From the NCBI GenBank assembly GCA_039519185.1, contig CM076849.1:32917109-32981108 (forward strand): DNA of 64,000 bases, read 5' to 3'. The notes beneath the pieces are model-generated. The model searched no databases. It saw only the letters and a program-made list of their open reading frames with translations, and was not told the origin of the DNA. The DNA comes from Astragalus membranaceus (lineage: Eukaryota; Streptophyta; Magnoliopsida; Fabales; Fabaceae). Below are positions 32,286 to 44,008 of this stretch, in pieces. The position numbers were made by a program, and so were the translations under genes. Within the stretch, counting starts at the first letter, position 1. Each line of letters opens with the position of its first letter.

Positions 32286-35200
32286 TTAAGAAGCTGCAAC
32301 AGGTAATAGGCCATTGTGTCTGAGCAATGCATCTGGTGTTGGTTCTCGCCCACGGAATTGCACAAAGACCTACATCAAACACAATGTTTGTGATGGTTAC
32401 TGTAAAAAACTGCAGAAAAAAATTAAAGAAATGAGAAAGGTTATCCAATGTAATATCTCGCTCACATCCAGGGCTAGCTTGCCACCTCCAAGAGCAAGAA
32501 TGGTCTCCCGAAACTTGTGTCCCGTTTCTTTAACAGCCTATACAAGTAAGTATAAACATATAATGATGACAGTCAAGTGGTAAAAGAGAAAGCACTTTAA
32601 CAAAACAAGGGGATTTTGAAGGTGACAAACGACACTAATTTCAATTACAACGTGAAAAGTAGGGGCTTTTGATATTTAAATAGCAAAGCAAATCCTTATA
32701 AACACAGTTTTCTTAATCAAGCATACCTTTTTATTATCCAATCCTGCATCCTCGAATGCAGAGAAAGCATCTGCAGACAACACTTCAGCCCACTGCATAA
32801 CACAAAATTTCACCATAACATACAAATACTTTTCCCCTTCTATTGGGGAGACAAAGGGAGTTCTATATGCCCTAAAGAACAGAGAAGAAGTTCCCAGGTC
32901 ACCCGAAACCAGAAAGATTTTAAAAAAATGTTCACTGTTATTAAAACAATGGAAAAAAATACCTTGTAGCTATAGTATCCAGCTCCATATGCACCTAAGA
33001 TGTGCATTATAAAGGAACATTATGAGTATGATGAAGATAATGGCATAATTAGAAAGAGGTTACATGTGTAAGAGGTAAAGCAAACCTGCAAATACATGAC
33101 TAAAGCTGCAAAGGTATCTGTCCTCTAGAAATGGAGGAAGCACTTGAGTTTTCTCGGAAATTCTACGGTCAACATCGTAGATGGATTCGGCCCCCCCAGG
33201 TATATATTTCGTATGAAGATCCAGATCTATACTAGCAAATCTTAGCTGCAAATTATAAACGAATACTTATTAGAAGGATATTTATTTATTTAAAACATAC
33301 ATTACACATGGTTCTCCTATTTTAAAACTCAGACATTTTGTCTAAATAGGGGTTTTGCTTATAATTAAGGTGACATAGAGCTCATTAATTGACGTGGCAC
33401 CTGATATAAGCAACACACATGGCTGTCACATCAATTAATGAGACACATCACTGTGCCACCCATTTATTTAACTAATAAAATAATGAAAATGGAAACATTA
33501 CAACAATAAAATGAAATTAAAAGAAACAACCCCAGTGAATATTGCTTTTAATTTTATTAAGAAACCCAATCAGCTTTAGTAAGAACTAGATACACTCCAT
33601 AGAAACACTTAAAAATAATAGAATCCAAGAATACAGCTTCATAAATAAATGCAATAACAACAAAAAATTAAAAATTAATAGAATCTTAAATTAGTGTTAT
33701 TCCATACTTCACAAACACAACAATAGAAAGGGTGGAAAGTTCAAGGCGTTCATAGAAGACCTGGAACTAACAGACTTACCGGCTCTAGGTAAGAAATTCA
33801 CATACTTCGCTAGTGATGGCGTTACAATGAGTCGAATAGATAGATTCCTGGTGTCGGAGGGTTTCATCTCTAGATGGAGTCTATCGGCTCAGTGGGTGGG
33901 GGATAGAGACATCTCCGACCATTGCTTGTTATGGTTGATTAGTTCAAAAGTGAATTGGGGACCAAAGCCGTTTCGATTTAACAACTGTTGGCTAGAGCAC
34001 AAGGATTTTGCAAAACTTGTAAAAGAGGTGTGGTCAACACCGGTTGTAGGTGGGAAAAAATACTATGTACTGAAGGAGAAATTGAAGGAGGTAAAAGAGG
34101 CGCTAAAGAAGTGGAACAAAGAGGTATTTGGGTTTCGGGATCTTCGCATAGAAAACATTGTGAAGGATCTAAATGATGTAGAAACCTTGGCAGCAGAGGG
34201 TGGTCCTCCTGAAGTTGAACAAAGAAGATTACTTAGTGCTGATTTTTGGAATGAATTGCGTATAAAAGAAAGCTTGCTTGCACAAAAGTCTAGATTAAAA
34301 TGGCTAGCTGAAGGGGATGAAAACAGTCGTTTTTTCCATGCTTGTATAAGAAGCAATAGGCGCAGAACGCAGCTAGTAAAGCTACAAGTGGGTGAAGGGT
34401 GGATTGAAAATGTGGATGAGATAAAAGGGGCTGTCAAAAATCACTTTGAAGAATTTTTCAAAGAAGAAGGTGTTAAACGCCCCACCCTAGATGGAGTGGA
34501 ATTTTGCCAAGTGGGGTGGGAGGACAACGAATATCTAACAAAACCCTTCACAACGGAGGAAATCAAGGAAGCTATTTGGGACTGTGATGGAAACAAATGT
34601 CCGGGACCGGATGGATTTAATTTCAATTTTATGAAGTCTTGTTGGAACATAGTGGAGCCGGAGATTATTAGTTTTTTTGAAGAGTTTCACTCAAAAGGTG
34701 TTATTCCAAAGGCGGTAAGTGCATCTTTTTTGACTTTGGTGCCAAAGGTAGCAAATCCTCAACACCTTGGTGAATATAGGCCCATCTCACTCATTGGTAG
34801 CATGTACAAAATGCTTGCCAAGGTCCTAGCCGGTAGATTGAAGAAGGTGGTACCAAAGGTAATATCCGAGAACCAAAATGCCTTCATTGCGGGTAGAAAT
34901 ATTCTTGATGGGGTGGTGGTGGTAAATGAAGTTGTGGATATGGCAAAGAGGTTAAAGAAGAAATGTCTTATTTTAAAGGTGGATTTTCAAAAAGCATACG
35001 ATACGGTGAATTGGAAGTATCTAGACTATATGATGTTAAGAATGGGATTTAATTCTAAATGGAGGAAGTGGATGAATGCATGTGTCTCCTCAAACTCAAT
35101 TTCGGTCCTTGTAAATGGAAGCCCAACCGGGGAGTTTGTAGCTCAAAAAGGAATCAAGCAAGGGGACCCATTAGCACCTTTTTTATTTCTAATAGCGGCG

Positions 35201-38200
35201 GAGGGGCTCACGGGCTTAACAAAAAAAGGTGAAGAGGCGGGTGGCCTATCGGGTTTCAAGGTTAGTGAGCACTTATCTATTTCACTATTGCAATTTGCGG
35301 ATGACACGTTATTTCTATGTGATGGGAGTGAAACAAGTGTATGGTGTTTGAAATCGATATTGAGATCCTTTGAGTTGGTTTCGGGGTTGAAAATCAATTT
35401 TGCTAAAAGTAGTATTATTGGCATACATTTAGATCCAAATGCACTAAGTGGCATATCGTCCTTTATGTCTTGCAAAGTTGGTGTATTGCCGTTTAAATTT
35501 TTGGGCGTTCCGGTTGGGGGTAATCCGAGAAGGGAGTGTATGTGGAAGGAGGTGGTAGACTCCGTGAAGGCTAGGTTGTCTCAATGGAGAAGTTTAAAAT
35601 TATCAATGGGGGGGCGAATTACTTTGATAAACTCCGTTCTCGCATCTCTACCATTATATTTATTCTCTATATTCAAAGCACCGAAGAAAGTACTAAGAGA
35701 AATAGAAAAACTACAAAGATTGTTCTTGTGGGGGGGAAATGAGGAACAAAAGAAAATGTCATGGGTGAAGTGGAGCCAAGTTTGCAAACCGAAACATAAG
35801 GGAGGGCTGGGAATAAAAAACCTCTATTTGTTCAATTTAGCTCTTCTTGCAAAATGGAGATGGAGATTGTTGAATGGGAATAATTCGGATACGTGGATGC
35901 GGGTATTAGTGGAAAGGTATGGTTGTGTGAAGCCGTGGTTTGGCAATCCGTTAACATCAAGTGCAGCAAGAAAATCATTAATTTGGTGGAGAGATTTGGC
36001 TCTTTTGGGGGATGATTCTACCCTCGGTTTGGGCTGGTTTGGTGAAGTTGCAAAGAAGAAAATTGGAAACGGTTCAACGGTTAATTTCTGGACCGACATA
36101 TGGCTCGGTTTGGAGCCTATAGCTGAAGTGTTTCCATCAATTATGGCGATGCATAGCGAGAAAGACGCCTCGGTAGCTGACATGGGGATGTGGACCGAAT
36201 CGGGTTGGAAGTGGAAGTGGAGTACATTCGGTACTGCCACTGTTTTCGACGCTGAAACGCCCAGCAGCAATGCTGCTGTCCTAGCTGACTTTGTTGCCTT
36301 TTTTCAGGATATCCAGCTGAATGCAAATGAGGAAGATACGTGGATTTGGTCGATTGACAGGGCTAGAGGATTCACAGTAAATTCATGTTATAATTGGATG
36401 TGCAACCGGGTAACAAATGACGATAATTCGAGTGATGATCCGGTAATAATAGCTTGGAAATCTTTGTGGCGATGCGACATTCCCTCGAAGGTATTGGTGT
36501 TTTGTTGGAGGCTATTGTTGAGGAAATTACCGACTAGAGAGAACCTCTTTAACCGAGGAATTATCATCTCCATTCAAGATGCAAAGTGTGTTTTTTGTCG
36601 CCGTGAAACGGAATCTATTGATCATCTTTTTTGTAGTTGTGAAGTGATAAAAGAAATATGGAATGGTGTTCTCTCTTGGCTGAATGTACAAACAGATCTA
36701 CATGACGACTTGCTACTCATGTACGAAGGTGTTGGCGACTTGGTTAAAGGGAAAGGTGCACGTAGGGTCAAGATCATTTTTTGGGCTGCGACGGTGTATC
36801 AAATATGGTTGGCAAGAAATAGCGCTGTTTTCAACAACAACCCCATAAGCGCTAGTTCCATTGTAACTTCCATTATATATGTCTCATGGGGATGGTTCAT
36901 AGCTAGGAGGGGAAGGAGTAGTGGCTTATGCTTTTCGGATTGGTTCTGTAGCCCCATGGGGTGTATTTCAACTCTGTAATATTGTACTTGTTCCTTTTTC
37001 TTCCTTGGGGTACTCTTTCCTCCTCGGGTCTTTTTTCCCCAAGGGGGGTTTTGGCCCTTGGAGGTTTTAACGAGGCCCCGTCATTGTAAGGGATTGGCGC
37101 ACCCCTTGTGCCCTCTTTTATAATGACAGTTGCTTATCTAAAAAAAAGAAAGGGTGGAAAGCCAATGTAGGGGTTATGAGAAGAAATGCCAGCGTACACA
37201 CTATAACGAGGGGAGAGGTAACTATAAAGAGGGGAGGAGTACCTCTCGGTAGTTCCATAGTTTTTTTTCCTCGTATTTGTGTTTGTTATTATTTTCTATG
37301 TTTTGTCTTGGAGATGATTCATATAGTAAGCCTCTACCTTTATTATGAGTGGTAGGCGGAGGTTTTTTTTGTGTATCTCTCGATAGTTTTATAGTTTTTT
37401 TTGTATTTGTGTTTGTTATTATTTTCTATGTTTTGAGACTTTTTATATGGATTCAGGTACTACTTGTACCATTTTTTTTATCTATATATGTTTGCCATTC
37501 AAAACAATAACAAAGGCCACAAGAAAATAATAATGATGGCATAATAAAATTATGAACTTGAAACAAAGTATATATTTCGGCTTTGATTGCACAAAAACCA
37601 TGCGATGCTATTCCAACAAGACAGACATAAATCGATGCTATTTCAAATAAATAATATAGAAAGGTATTGCTAACCAATATATTCATACTGACCTGTCGAA
37701 GACTTAGAGAGCCAGCACGAAAAGTTCTAGCAGCAACAAGCTTCAAGTATACAACATCAGGGAGACTCTCCCCACTTTCAAAATGTTTTGCAATGCCCAT
37801 TAAAGTATCTCTAAAGGTACAAAACAAAACGACATAAATATTAAAAGTACATGATACTCAGGCTAAAGAAATAATGTGTTAAGTTATTTCACAAATAAAT
37901 TATACTAATGTGCAACATATTCCTCGTTAAGGGGTAAAGTGGATCAAGTCACTAAAACCAAACAAGCACAATGTCCAAAGGCGGCCTTAGCAGAAATCGG
38001 TGGGGAAAATATGACTTGCTGCCATGCAATGGTCGTGCATGGCGGGCCATGGCAAGCTTTTTCTGTGCAACGTTTGTGGCACCATTAGTGGCCATGGCAA
38101 AAACTAAGGTTTTTATGTTTTCTGTCATGTGACTCAACTCGTAAAACGAAATCCCAAGGGCGAAAACCCTAAAAACAAGTTGCGAGTTCAAGTTTCTCGT

Positions 38201-40681
38201 TTTCTTTCACATGACCCAACCCAAAAGCAAAGGCCAGCAAAAACCCTAAAAATAAGTGGTAAGCGTTATAACCCGACTCACAAAAGTAAGGCCCATTGAT
38301 GGAAACCCTAAATTTATATAATATTTTTATTCTATCCGCCAGTACCCAATACCATCTGCCATATTTGTATGACGGATTTTCGGCTCTCCACCATCATCTG
38401 TCATTTGCCATTGACAACTGTTAGAATATCAATTACGATTTGTCATATAAATTAGGTTTTATTAATATCAATCAGAACTATTCGGTCTTTTTTGTAATTG
38501 ATTCCTATTTCCTTTATAAATAGATATGATCGGTGTGCTTTATTGTAGACACGCATAGACATACAAATTCAACATGGTATCAAGCGGGTTCTAATCTTCT
38601 AACCTCATCTTTGTGCTTCACCATTGCTGCGGCGATGACATTTGCCGCCAACAACACCACATTTTTCAATTTTTGATTTATTTCCCTTTCACCGCTTCAT
38701 TCACCTTTCTAGTTTTCCTGTTTCTTCGTGTTTTTCTTTTCGGCGTGTTTTCCGACCAGAACCACCACCTACCATCGTACGGAAAACATTTCCTGTGAGA
38801 AATCCCCTATCAGTGGCGGAAGTCCTCCGATCTGTCCAACTTCAGAATCGCTACTACCAAATGCCCTCTCATGCATTTATTTCTTATCCGGTGAGTTCAT
38901 CCACCACCGCGTCTCTTAGCGCATGAACACCTACATTATAGTTCAAAATGGCCATTTATCTCTCCTATTTGATGCATTTTATCTCTCCTCTTCAAACATC
39001 AGATATGCTAATCTGGTGTTAGTTTTGTTTGTTATGTCTTCCTTTCTCATTAATGACTTATACTGTGGTGACTTCTCTTCCGACCAACAATCGTTCCAGT
39101 GGTGACTCTTTCCCACATATTAATCATTAATGATGACTTCTCTTCTCGTCGACAATCATACCAATGGTGACTTATGTTGGTTAGGACTCACAAATATCCA
39201 TGGCAGATTTAATTAATTTCATTTTTTGAGGGAAGATGCTTTGTTATTGTAACAAGCTTACAAGCATATTAAGCTTTAGCTTGAGGGAGAGTGTTAGAAT
39301 ATCAATTATGATTTGTCATATCAATTAGATTTTATTAATATGAGTTAGAATTATTTAGTTTTAAATGTATTTGATTTTTATTCTTATTTCCATTGTAAAT
39401 AGATGAGTGTGCTTTATTGTAGACACACTGAGACAGTCATAAATTCAACAACATTCACAATAAAGAAATTAAATGTTTAATTAAAACAAAGAACAAATAT
39501 TACTGATGCCCTATGAAGCCCCGATACTCCAAAAATGGAGCCGTACCCGTGTCGGATACGTATCCTACCGACACGCACCTGATACTTCCTGATACGTACC
39601 CAAAGAGTATTCAATAATTTTTACTTCTTTTTAAAAAATATTTGACTCGAGACTTTTCAGATACATCTTTGATACTTCGTACCAACTAAGGATACTTTTC
39701 CGATACCTCTTACCAACTAAGCACATGATTGTCACTCATATATGATACACTTTAATACCTCAATAACTAAAAGACAAAATTATATGTTTTTTCGTAATAC
39801 ACTAATAGAAGAAATAATACATTGTGATATGAGTGAGATAAATATACGTAACTATCTCTACTTGATATGATCACAAGTATTTATTTCTACAATGTGATGA
39901 TCATATATTGACTAATGATATGCTTATGTTTTATTGAACAACTACGTACTAATATGAATATCTTACTCTATAAAAATTCATCTATTCCTGCCAGTGCCTA
40001 TTCAGATTATAATTATACGATTTCGGGTGGTCTCAGTTACTTGTCCATCCTTACTTTTTATGACTAGTCACTCAACATAGGTGTGTCGATTGTACTCTTC
40101 CTTTCATCCAAATATTTTCTTTGTGATTTTTTTTTTATCTATTTGGGCAGTGTTTTTTCATATCTATTAAATGCAATATTTCAGTTTTTCATCTTTGTTT
40201 TTTTTCTTTTTATGTTTCTATTCTATTTTCTTTTTTCTGTTATGTTTTTATATATTTAACTTTTAATTTAATTTTTTATTAAAGTATTCCAGCCGTGTCG
40301 TATCTTGATTTTCAAAATTTTCCCGTATTCCCGTATCCGTATCGTGTCGTATCCAGTATCGTATCTCGTATCTGAGCTTCATAGCTGATGCCATGTGATC
40401 ATGGATAGTTGGAAACCATTAATTTTCCAAAACATATAGGGAGGATCAAGGCAGCCCCATGTATCGGTCAAAAAGAGTAACACCCATGTAACATAAGGGC
40501 ATATAAACTTCTTAAGGATTAATATTATTACCTACCTATGGTAACACCAGTTTTCCATGAATTGGGAAGCTAATTCAACAGCATCCATTTCTATCCCCCG
40601 AATACCAGCAACCAGACCTTCATCTTCCTTCGTAAGCATATGTTGAAGTGCGTGGCCAAATTCATGGAAGACAGTCTCAAC
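32286..40681 (-). CDS. M3-family oligopeptidase, last seven exons
   Basis: Seven exons on the minus strand, all with GT-AG borders and matching phase: 40681-40536, 37810-37693, 33245-33086, 32994-32963, 32792-32727, 32537-32466 and 32369-32286 (TAA). Together they give 225 residues, the C-terminal third of a plant organellar oligopeptidase A/thimet oligopeptidase-like zinc peptidase (~700-790 residues in full). The first exon carries the catalytic HEFGH (VETVFHEFGHALQHM) and the downstream zinc-ligand glutamate region (GIRGIEMDAVELASQFMENW). Later exons read TFRAGSLSLRQ, HTKYIPGG, SIYDVDRR, GAYGAGYYSYK, WAEVLSADAFSAFEDAG, LALGGGK and QFRGREPTPDALLRHNG. Such enzymes degrade short peptides, including cleaved targeting peptides, in plastids and mitochondria; some are cytosolic. 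No damage is seen in these exons. Upstream exons are not visible: either they lie beyond the window across a TE-swollen intron, or the gene is truncated. Confidence 0.93.
33740..36979 (+). CDS. LINE ORF2: endonuclease end, RT, zf-RVT
   Basis: The frame is open from the truncation point itself; the first ATG is at 33827 (1050 residues from there). From the ATG: the endonuclease C-terminus (SRIDRFLVSEGF, GDRDISDHCLLW) with the SDH catalytic motif at ~30. The non-LTR reverse transcriptase follows at ~250-530: GNKCPGPDGFNFNF, EYRPISLIGSMYKMLAKVLA, KVDFQKAYDTVNW, GIKQGDPLAPFLF and the catalytic LLQFADDT. A C-terminal zinc-binding region (~880-985) has DIPSKVLVFCWRLL, CVFCRRETESIDHLFCSC. No frameshift or stop occurs. 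The missing N-terminal endonuclease and ORF1 make it inactive by itself. Confidence 0.95.
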   Translation, partial: FKAFIEDLELTDLPALGKKFTYFASDGVTMSRIDRFLVSEGFISRWSLSAQWVGDRDISDHCLLWLISSKVNWGPKPFRFNNCWLEHKDFAKLVKEVWSTPVVGGKKYYVLKEKLKEVKEALKKWNKEVFGFRDLRIENIVKDLNDVETLAAEGGPPEVEQRRLLSADFWNELRIKESLLAQKSRLKWLAEGDENSRFFHACIRSNRRRTQLVKLQVGEGWIENVDEIKGAVKNHFEEFFKEEGVKRPTLDGVEFCQVGWEDNEYLTKPFTTEEIKEAIWDCDGNKCPGPDGFNFNFMKSCWNIVEPEIISFFEEFHSKGVIPKAVSASFLTLVPKVANPQHLGEYRPISLIGSMYKMLAKVLAGRLKKVVPKVISENQNAFIAGRNILDGVVVVNEVVDMAKRLKKKCLILKVDFQKAYDTVNWKYLDYMMLRMGFNSKWRKWMNACVSSNSISVLVNGSPTGEFVAQKGIKQGDPLAPFLFLIAAEGLTGLTKKGEEAGGLSGFKVSEHLSISLLQFADDTLFLCDGSETSVWCLKSILRSFELVSGLKINFAKSSIIGIHLDPNALSGISSFMSCKVGVLPFKFLGVPVGGNPRRECMWKEVVDSVKARLSQWRSLKLSMGGRITLINSVLASLPLYLFSIFKAPKKVLREIEKLQRLFLWGGNEEQKKMSWVKWSQVCKPKHKGGLGIKNLYLFNLALLAKWRWRLLNGNNSDTWMRVLVERYGCVKPWFGNPLTSSAARKSLIWWRDLALLGDDSTLGLGWFGEVAKKKIGNGSTVNFWTDIWLGLEPIAEVFPSIMAMHSEKDASVADMGMWTESGWKWKWSTFGTATVFDAETPSSNAAVLADFVAFFQDIQLNANEEDTWIWSIDRARGFTVNSCYNWMCNRVTNDDNSSDDPVIIAWKSLWRCDIPSKVLVFCWRLLLRKLPTRENLFNRGIIISIQDAKCVFCRRETESIDHLFCSCEVIKEIWNGVLSWLNVQTDLHDDLLLMYEGVGDLVKGKGARRVKIIFWAATVYQIWLARNSAVFNNNPISASSIVTSIIYVSWGWFIARRGRSSGLCFSDWFCSPMGCISTL
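33740..37146 (+). mobile_element. 5'-truncated LINE (L1-type) in peptidase intron
   Basis: A 15-bp target duplication, agaaagggtggaaag, lies at 33725-33739 and 37147-37161. The 3' end is an A-run (taaaaaaa). The insert begins inside the endonuclease-coding part of ORF2 and is otherwise continuous. It sits in the intron between the third- and second-listed peptidase exons (33246-37692), antisense to the gene. The long undamaged ORF argues for recent insertion. Confidence 0.95.
37147..37692. other. Intron remainder with an internal duplication
   Basis: Intronic sequence downstream of the LINE. The segment gtatttgtgtttgttattat plus following bases occurs twice (about 37275 and 37402), a direct duplication of ~35 bp. 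No coding content. Confidence 0.6.
38419..39450. mobile_element. TRIM-like miniature LTR element
   Basis: Two direct ~156-bp repeats (38419-38574 and 39292-39450) begin TGTTAGAATATCAATTA and end aaattca(aca). The first is followed by tggtatcaagc, close to the initiator-Met tRNA primer site. The second is preceded by a purine tract (ttgagggagag). With LTR ends taken at aaattca (38571 and 39447), the duplication acaac is perfect (38414-38418 and 39448-39452). The ~720-bp interior has no gag or pol. It lies in the intron between the first two listed peptidase exons. Confidence 0.82.
39511..40384. mobile_element. TIR element (hAT- or MULE-like), non-coding
   Basis: Ends ctatgaagc and gcttcatag are exact inverted copies, with degenerate similarity continuing inward (cgatac/gtatctgag and many gtatcgtgtc motifs). 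The 8-mer ctgatgcc flanks both sides (39503-39510 and 40385-40392). 874 bp, AT-rich core, no transposase. An 8-bp duplication suggests hAT; a 9-bp version would carry one mismatch, so MULE is not excluded. Confidence 0.78.
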
Positions 40682-41054
40682 CTGAGAAAAAGGGTATGAC
40701 AAAAAATATAGTTTTGTGACCCATTATGAATTTATAATAACAAATAAGGAAACATCTTTGTAACAGAATCTCCATATATACATCAAGAATTGTTAGCAAC
40801 ATTTTTATCTTAGTTGATATATCACACTTTAATGACCTATCAATTTTATGATGCCAAAATGTAGGAAACGTGTTCAACTGCAGTTCAAGTCCATAACTCC
40901 AACGTGGTCCCAAACTCAAAAACCAAACTTCCTCAAATTATCAAGAAGAAGAGCACATTGATTCCCTATATGGACTCCGGTACACACACACAGGGGTATT
41001 ATTTTACACTACAATGCATGTTTTAGTAAGTTGAAGGAGTCAAGTAGTCAAGTT

Positions 41055-41218
41055 TTAAAATCACAAGGGATTCTGAAATAGACTTTTAGATAGATAGGGT
41101 TATTTTGATTGTAGCATCAAGTGTTTTAAATGATAAAAAGGTACCTCATAAGCTAAAGGGAAAAATCTTATTGTACAATTATAAGGCCAACAATGTTGTA
41201 TGGGAAGGAGTGTTGGGC
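41055..41218 (+). pseudogene. RTE-type non-LTR retrotransposon fragment, part 1
   Basis: Reads SVLNDKKVPHKLKGK and, after a one-base shift, RPTMLYGKECWA, which matches the region just C-terminal of the reverse transcriptase in RTE-like elements. It stops abruptly at tgttgggc. The continuation of the same protein region is found at 57291. Confidence 0.65.
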
Positions 41219-41321
41219 GACGTGGTAGTCAAACGCGTGTGCTAGATTGTGGGATCGTTCGATCTTGCGTGACAAACTCCCTTCACCGTGCTAACTCGTG
41301 ATCGAAACTACTGACTACAGT

Positions 41322-42393
41322 CACTACAAAAAAGGTTATTAGCGAGGGAATTTTTCCTCGCTAAACGTCCCATTTCCGTCGCTAATGACCATTTGCGAGG
41401 GAATTAGTGAGGGACTGATTCTCTCGCTAAATCGCTCCTCGCTAATGGAATTAGCGAGAGAATTTGAATCCCTCGCTATTTAGCGAGGGACAGTTCCCTC
41501 GCTATTTAGCGAGGGACAGTTCCCTCGCTAATTTTGACTGTCACGTGTCCCAATTCTGACTGCCACGTGTCCCAATTTGAAAGGCTTGTTTTAATTTTTT
41601 TTTGACCAATTGTTTTAATTTTTTTAAACCAGATTTTTATATATTTATTTTTATATATTAATGTGGTGGTGGTGGTGGTGGTGGTTGGGAGGAGGTTCAC
41701 TTCGTCAGAGATAGAGGAGAGGAGTTTGTGGTGGTGGTGGTAGGAGCTATGTGGTGGTGGTGGTTGTGGTTTCGTTCGTAGGAGAGAGATGGAGGATAGG
41801 AGTTCGTGGTGGTGGTTGTGATTCACTTCGTAGGGGAGAGAGAGAGAGAGAGATGGAGGATAGGAGTTCGTGGTGGTGGTGGTGGTGGTGGAAGGTGGAG
41901 AGAAAAAGAGGAAAGAAATTTGTAGGTGAGAGAAGAGGAGAGGAGACGATTTCGTAAGAGAGAGAGAGAGAGGGGGAGAGGAAGAGGAGACGATTTCGTG
42001 GGCGGTGGTGGTGGTGGTGGTAGAAATGAGTGAAAGAATGAGAGAAGAGTCAGTAATTAAAAGAATTAATTGGGATTTAGCGACAGACATAGCGAGGGAT
42101 GCGTCCGTCGCTAATCCTTCACGCTTCCCAAGTACCTGCAATGGTCAGAAGTTTGCGAGGGACCACTGAATTCGTCGCTAACTTTTCTTGATTTTCGTGC
42201 TGCGCAGTTTCAAATTGGCACCCAGGATTTAGTGACGGAAATTTCGCCGCTATTGCTCAAACATCCGTCGCGAATTCCCAACATAGACGAGGGCCCTTAT
42301 TCCCTCGCAAAGTCCGTCGCTAATTCCATTTTTTGTGAGGGACAATCATTCCCTCGCTAATATACGTCGCTAATGAGCAATTTTTTTGTAGTG
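41322..42393. mobile_element. Non-autonomous CACTA element (1.07 kb)
   Basis: Terminal inverted repeats CACTACAAAAAA and TTTTTTTGTAGTG with the 3-bp duplication agt on both sides (41319-41321 and 42394-42396). The subterminal zones consist of 'tagcgaggga' and 'ccctcgctaa' motifs. The core is G-rich with GGT-triplet tracts. No transposase; the long minus-strand frame across the GGT tracts is low-complexity. Confidence 0.93.
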
Positions 42394-42396
42394 AGT

Positions 42397-42841
42397 AGAG
42401 CGATCAACGCGACATGGAAGCGCATGGAATCATGAGATCATTGTTCTATCTCACGCGACATGGAGACCTAAATGACCCATGGAGAGAAGGTGACCTGATT
42501 TGGACTTCTAACCTAATATCAGCCAAAAATGCAATTAAATGTACGTTGAACCAAATACAACCACTCATTGCAACAATAACGTCTCTTTGGGACTCATGCA
42601 TCTTTAATTACTCCTCAATTCCCAAATTCAGCAATCATTTTCTGATATGACCAATATGGGTTCAATGTTTTTTCTATATTCTGTTTCCAATTTCTTCTAT
42701 AAATCCTTCACACCTCTTCTCATCTAAAGCACCTTTTCAGTTCTCATTTCTCAAACCTCTGTTCTCATTGAACCTATTCTCCAATTTCTTTCTTCCTCTT
42801 CAAATCATTTTTGATCCAGAATCCCACATTTCTATTTTATC
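42397..42841. other. Leader region of the decayed hAT
   Basis: No coding similarity. Pyrimidine-rich sequence before the ATG at 42842 may be the old 5' UTR or promoter. Confidence 0.4.
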
Positions 42842-44008
42842 ATGTCTTCAAGTATCCTTGTTGTTGGCACTTCTCGTACCGCACCCCCTAGAGTTCAAAC
42901 CAACACTGGTAGAAACAGAAGCGGCACATGGAAGCATGGGATTTCAGTTGATAGGGGAACTAGAAAAATCAAATGTAACTACTGTGGAAAAGTAGTTATT
43001 GGTGGAATCTGTAGACTGAAACACCCTTTAGCTTGTATACAAAAGGATGTTGGTGTTTGTACAACAGTATCTGATGATGTAAAAAAACAGATGTGAGATA
43101 GGGCAAAGGCACTTTAAGAAAAATTATTGAAGAAAATTCATGAGGAGGTCCCATATACTGAAAAAGGACATGGAAAAAGGCCAACTAAGGAGACACCAGG
43201 GAATCTTTTCAAGAAGAGAGGTGTGAGATCTCAAGCCACCATCAAGACCATCTTCAAAAAGAATTTGAAACAAGAAGCTTGTGAAGAAGTTAATTCTTTC
43301 TTCTACAATAATACCATTGCTTTTAATGCGGCAAAAAGCGATGAATTTCACATGTTGGAGATGGTTGCAAGACATGGCTAGGGGTTTAAACCACCTTCCT
43401 ACCATCAAATAAGAACAAAGTATTTGAAGCAGGAGATTGGAGATGACAATGAAGACAATTGAAGAGCATAAACTTATTTGGAAGAAGACAGGATGCAACA
43501 TCATGAGTGACGGGGTGGACCGACAAAAGACGAAGAACTATTTTGAACTTCTTAGTGAACAACCCTAAAGGTATTGTTTTTTGAAGTCAATCTCAAAAAT
43601 GGCTGATGAGATATTTGAGATGATTGATAATATTGTTGAAGAAGCTCGGGGAGGAAAGGAAGTCCAAATTGTTGACTGACAACGCAACAAATTACAAAGT
43701 TGTCGGTGCAATGTTAATGGAGAAAAGGAAGAAGTTGTAAAGGACGTCGTGTGCGGCACATTGCATCGATCTCATGTTGGAGGATTTTGGGATATTATCG
43801 ACAAGAGATGGGACAAACAATTAATAGGTCATTTCACACTACAGACTACTATCTCAAGTCTCAACTACATTACAGTCCCGAGTTTAAAGGGGCCTGTGAA
43901 GTAAAGCACAAAATGTATGATTGTTTGCGAAAAATGTTTGGAGATGTTGAAGAAATCAACAAGATAGATGCGACACAGGCAAAAAAAAATGGTATTGCAA
44001 TAGCTATG
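42842..44008 (+). pseudogene. hAT transposase, BED finger and DUF659 remnants
   Basis: Residues ~28-70 from the ATG form a BED zinc finger (GTWKHGISVDRGTRKIKCNY, CGKVVIGGICRLKHPLAC). After a stop come scattered pieces in several frames: FNAAKSDEFHMLEMVARHG, HHE..RGGPTKDEE (the D-containing SWTD region, decayed), RHIASISCWRIL, and FHTTDYYLKSQLHYSPEFKG near the end. Many stops and shifts. The frame is cut at 44008 by the LTR element and resumes at 56473. Confidence 0.8.

Noticed and set aside
41506..42141. A 211-codon minus-strand open frame
   Set aside because: Low-complexity Thr/Ser/His tracts encoded by GGT-triplet repeats inside a non-coding CACTA derivative.
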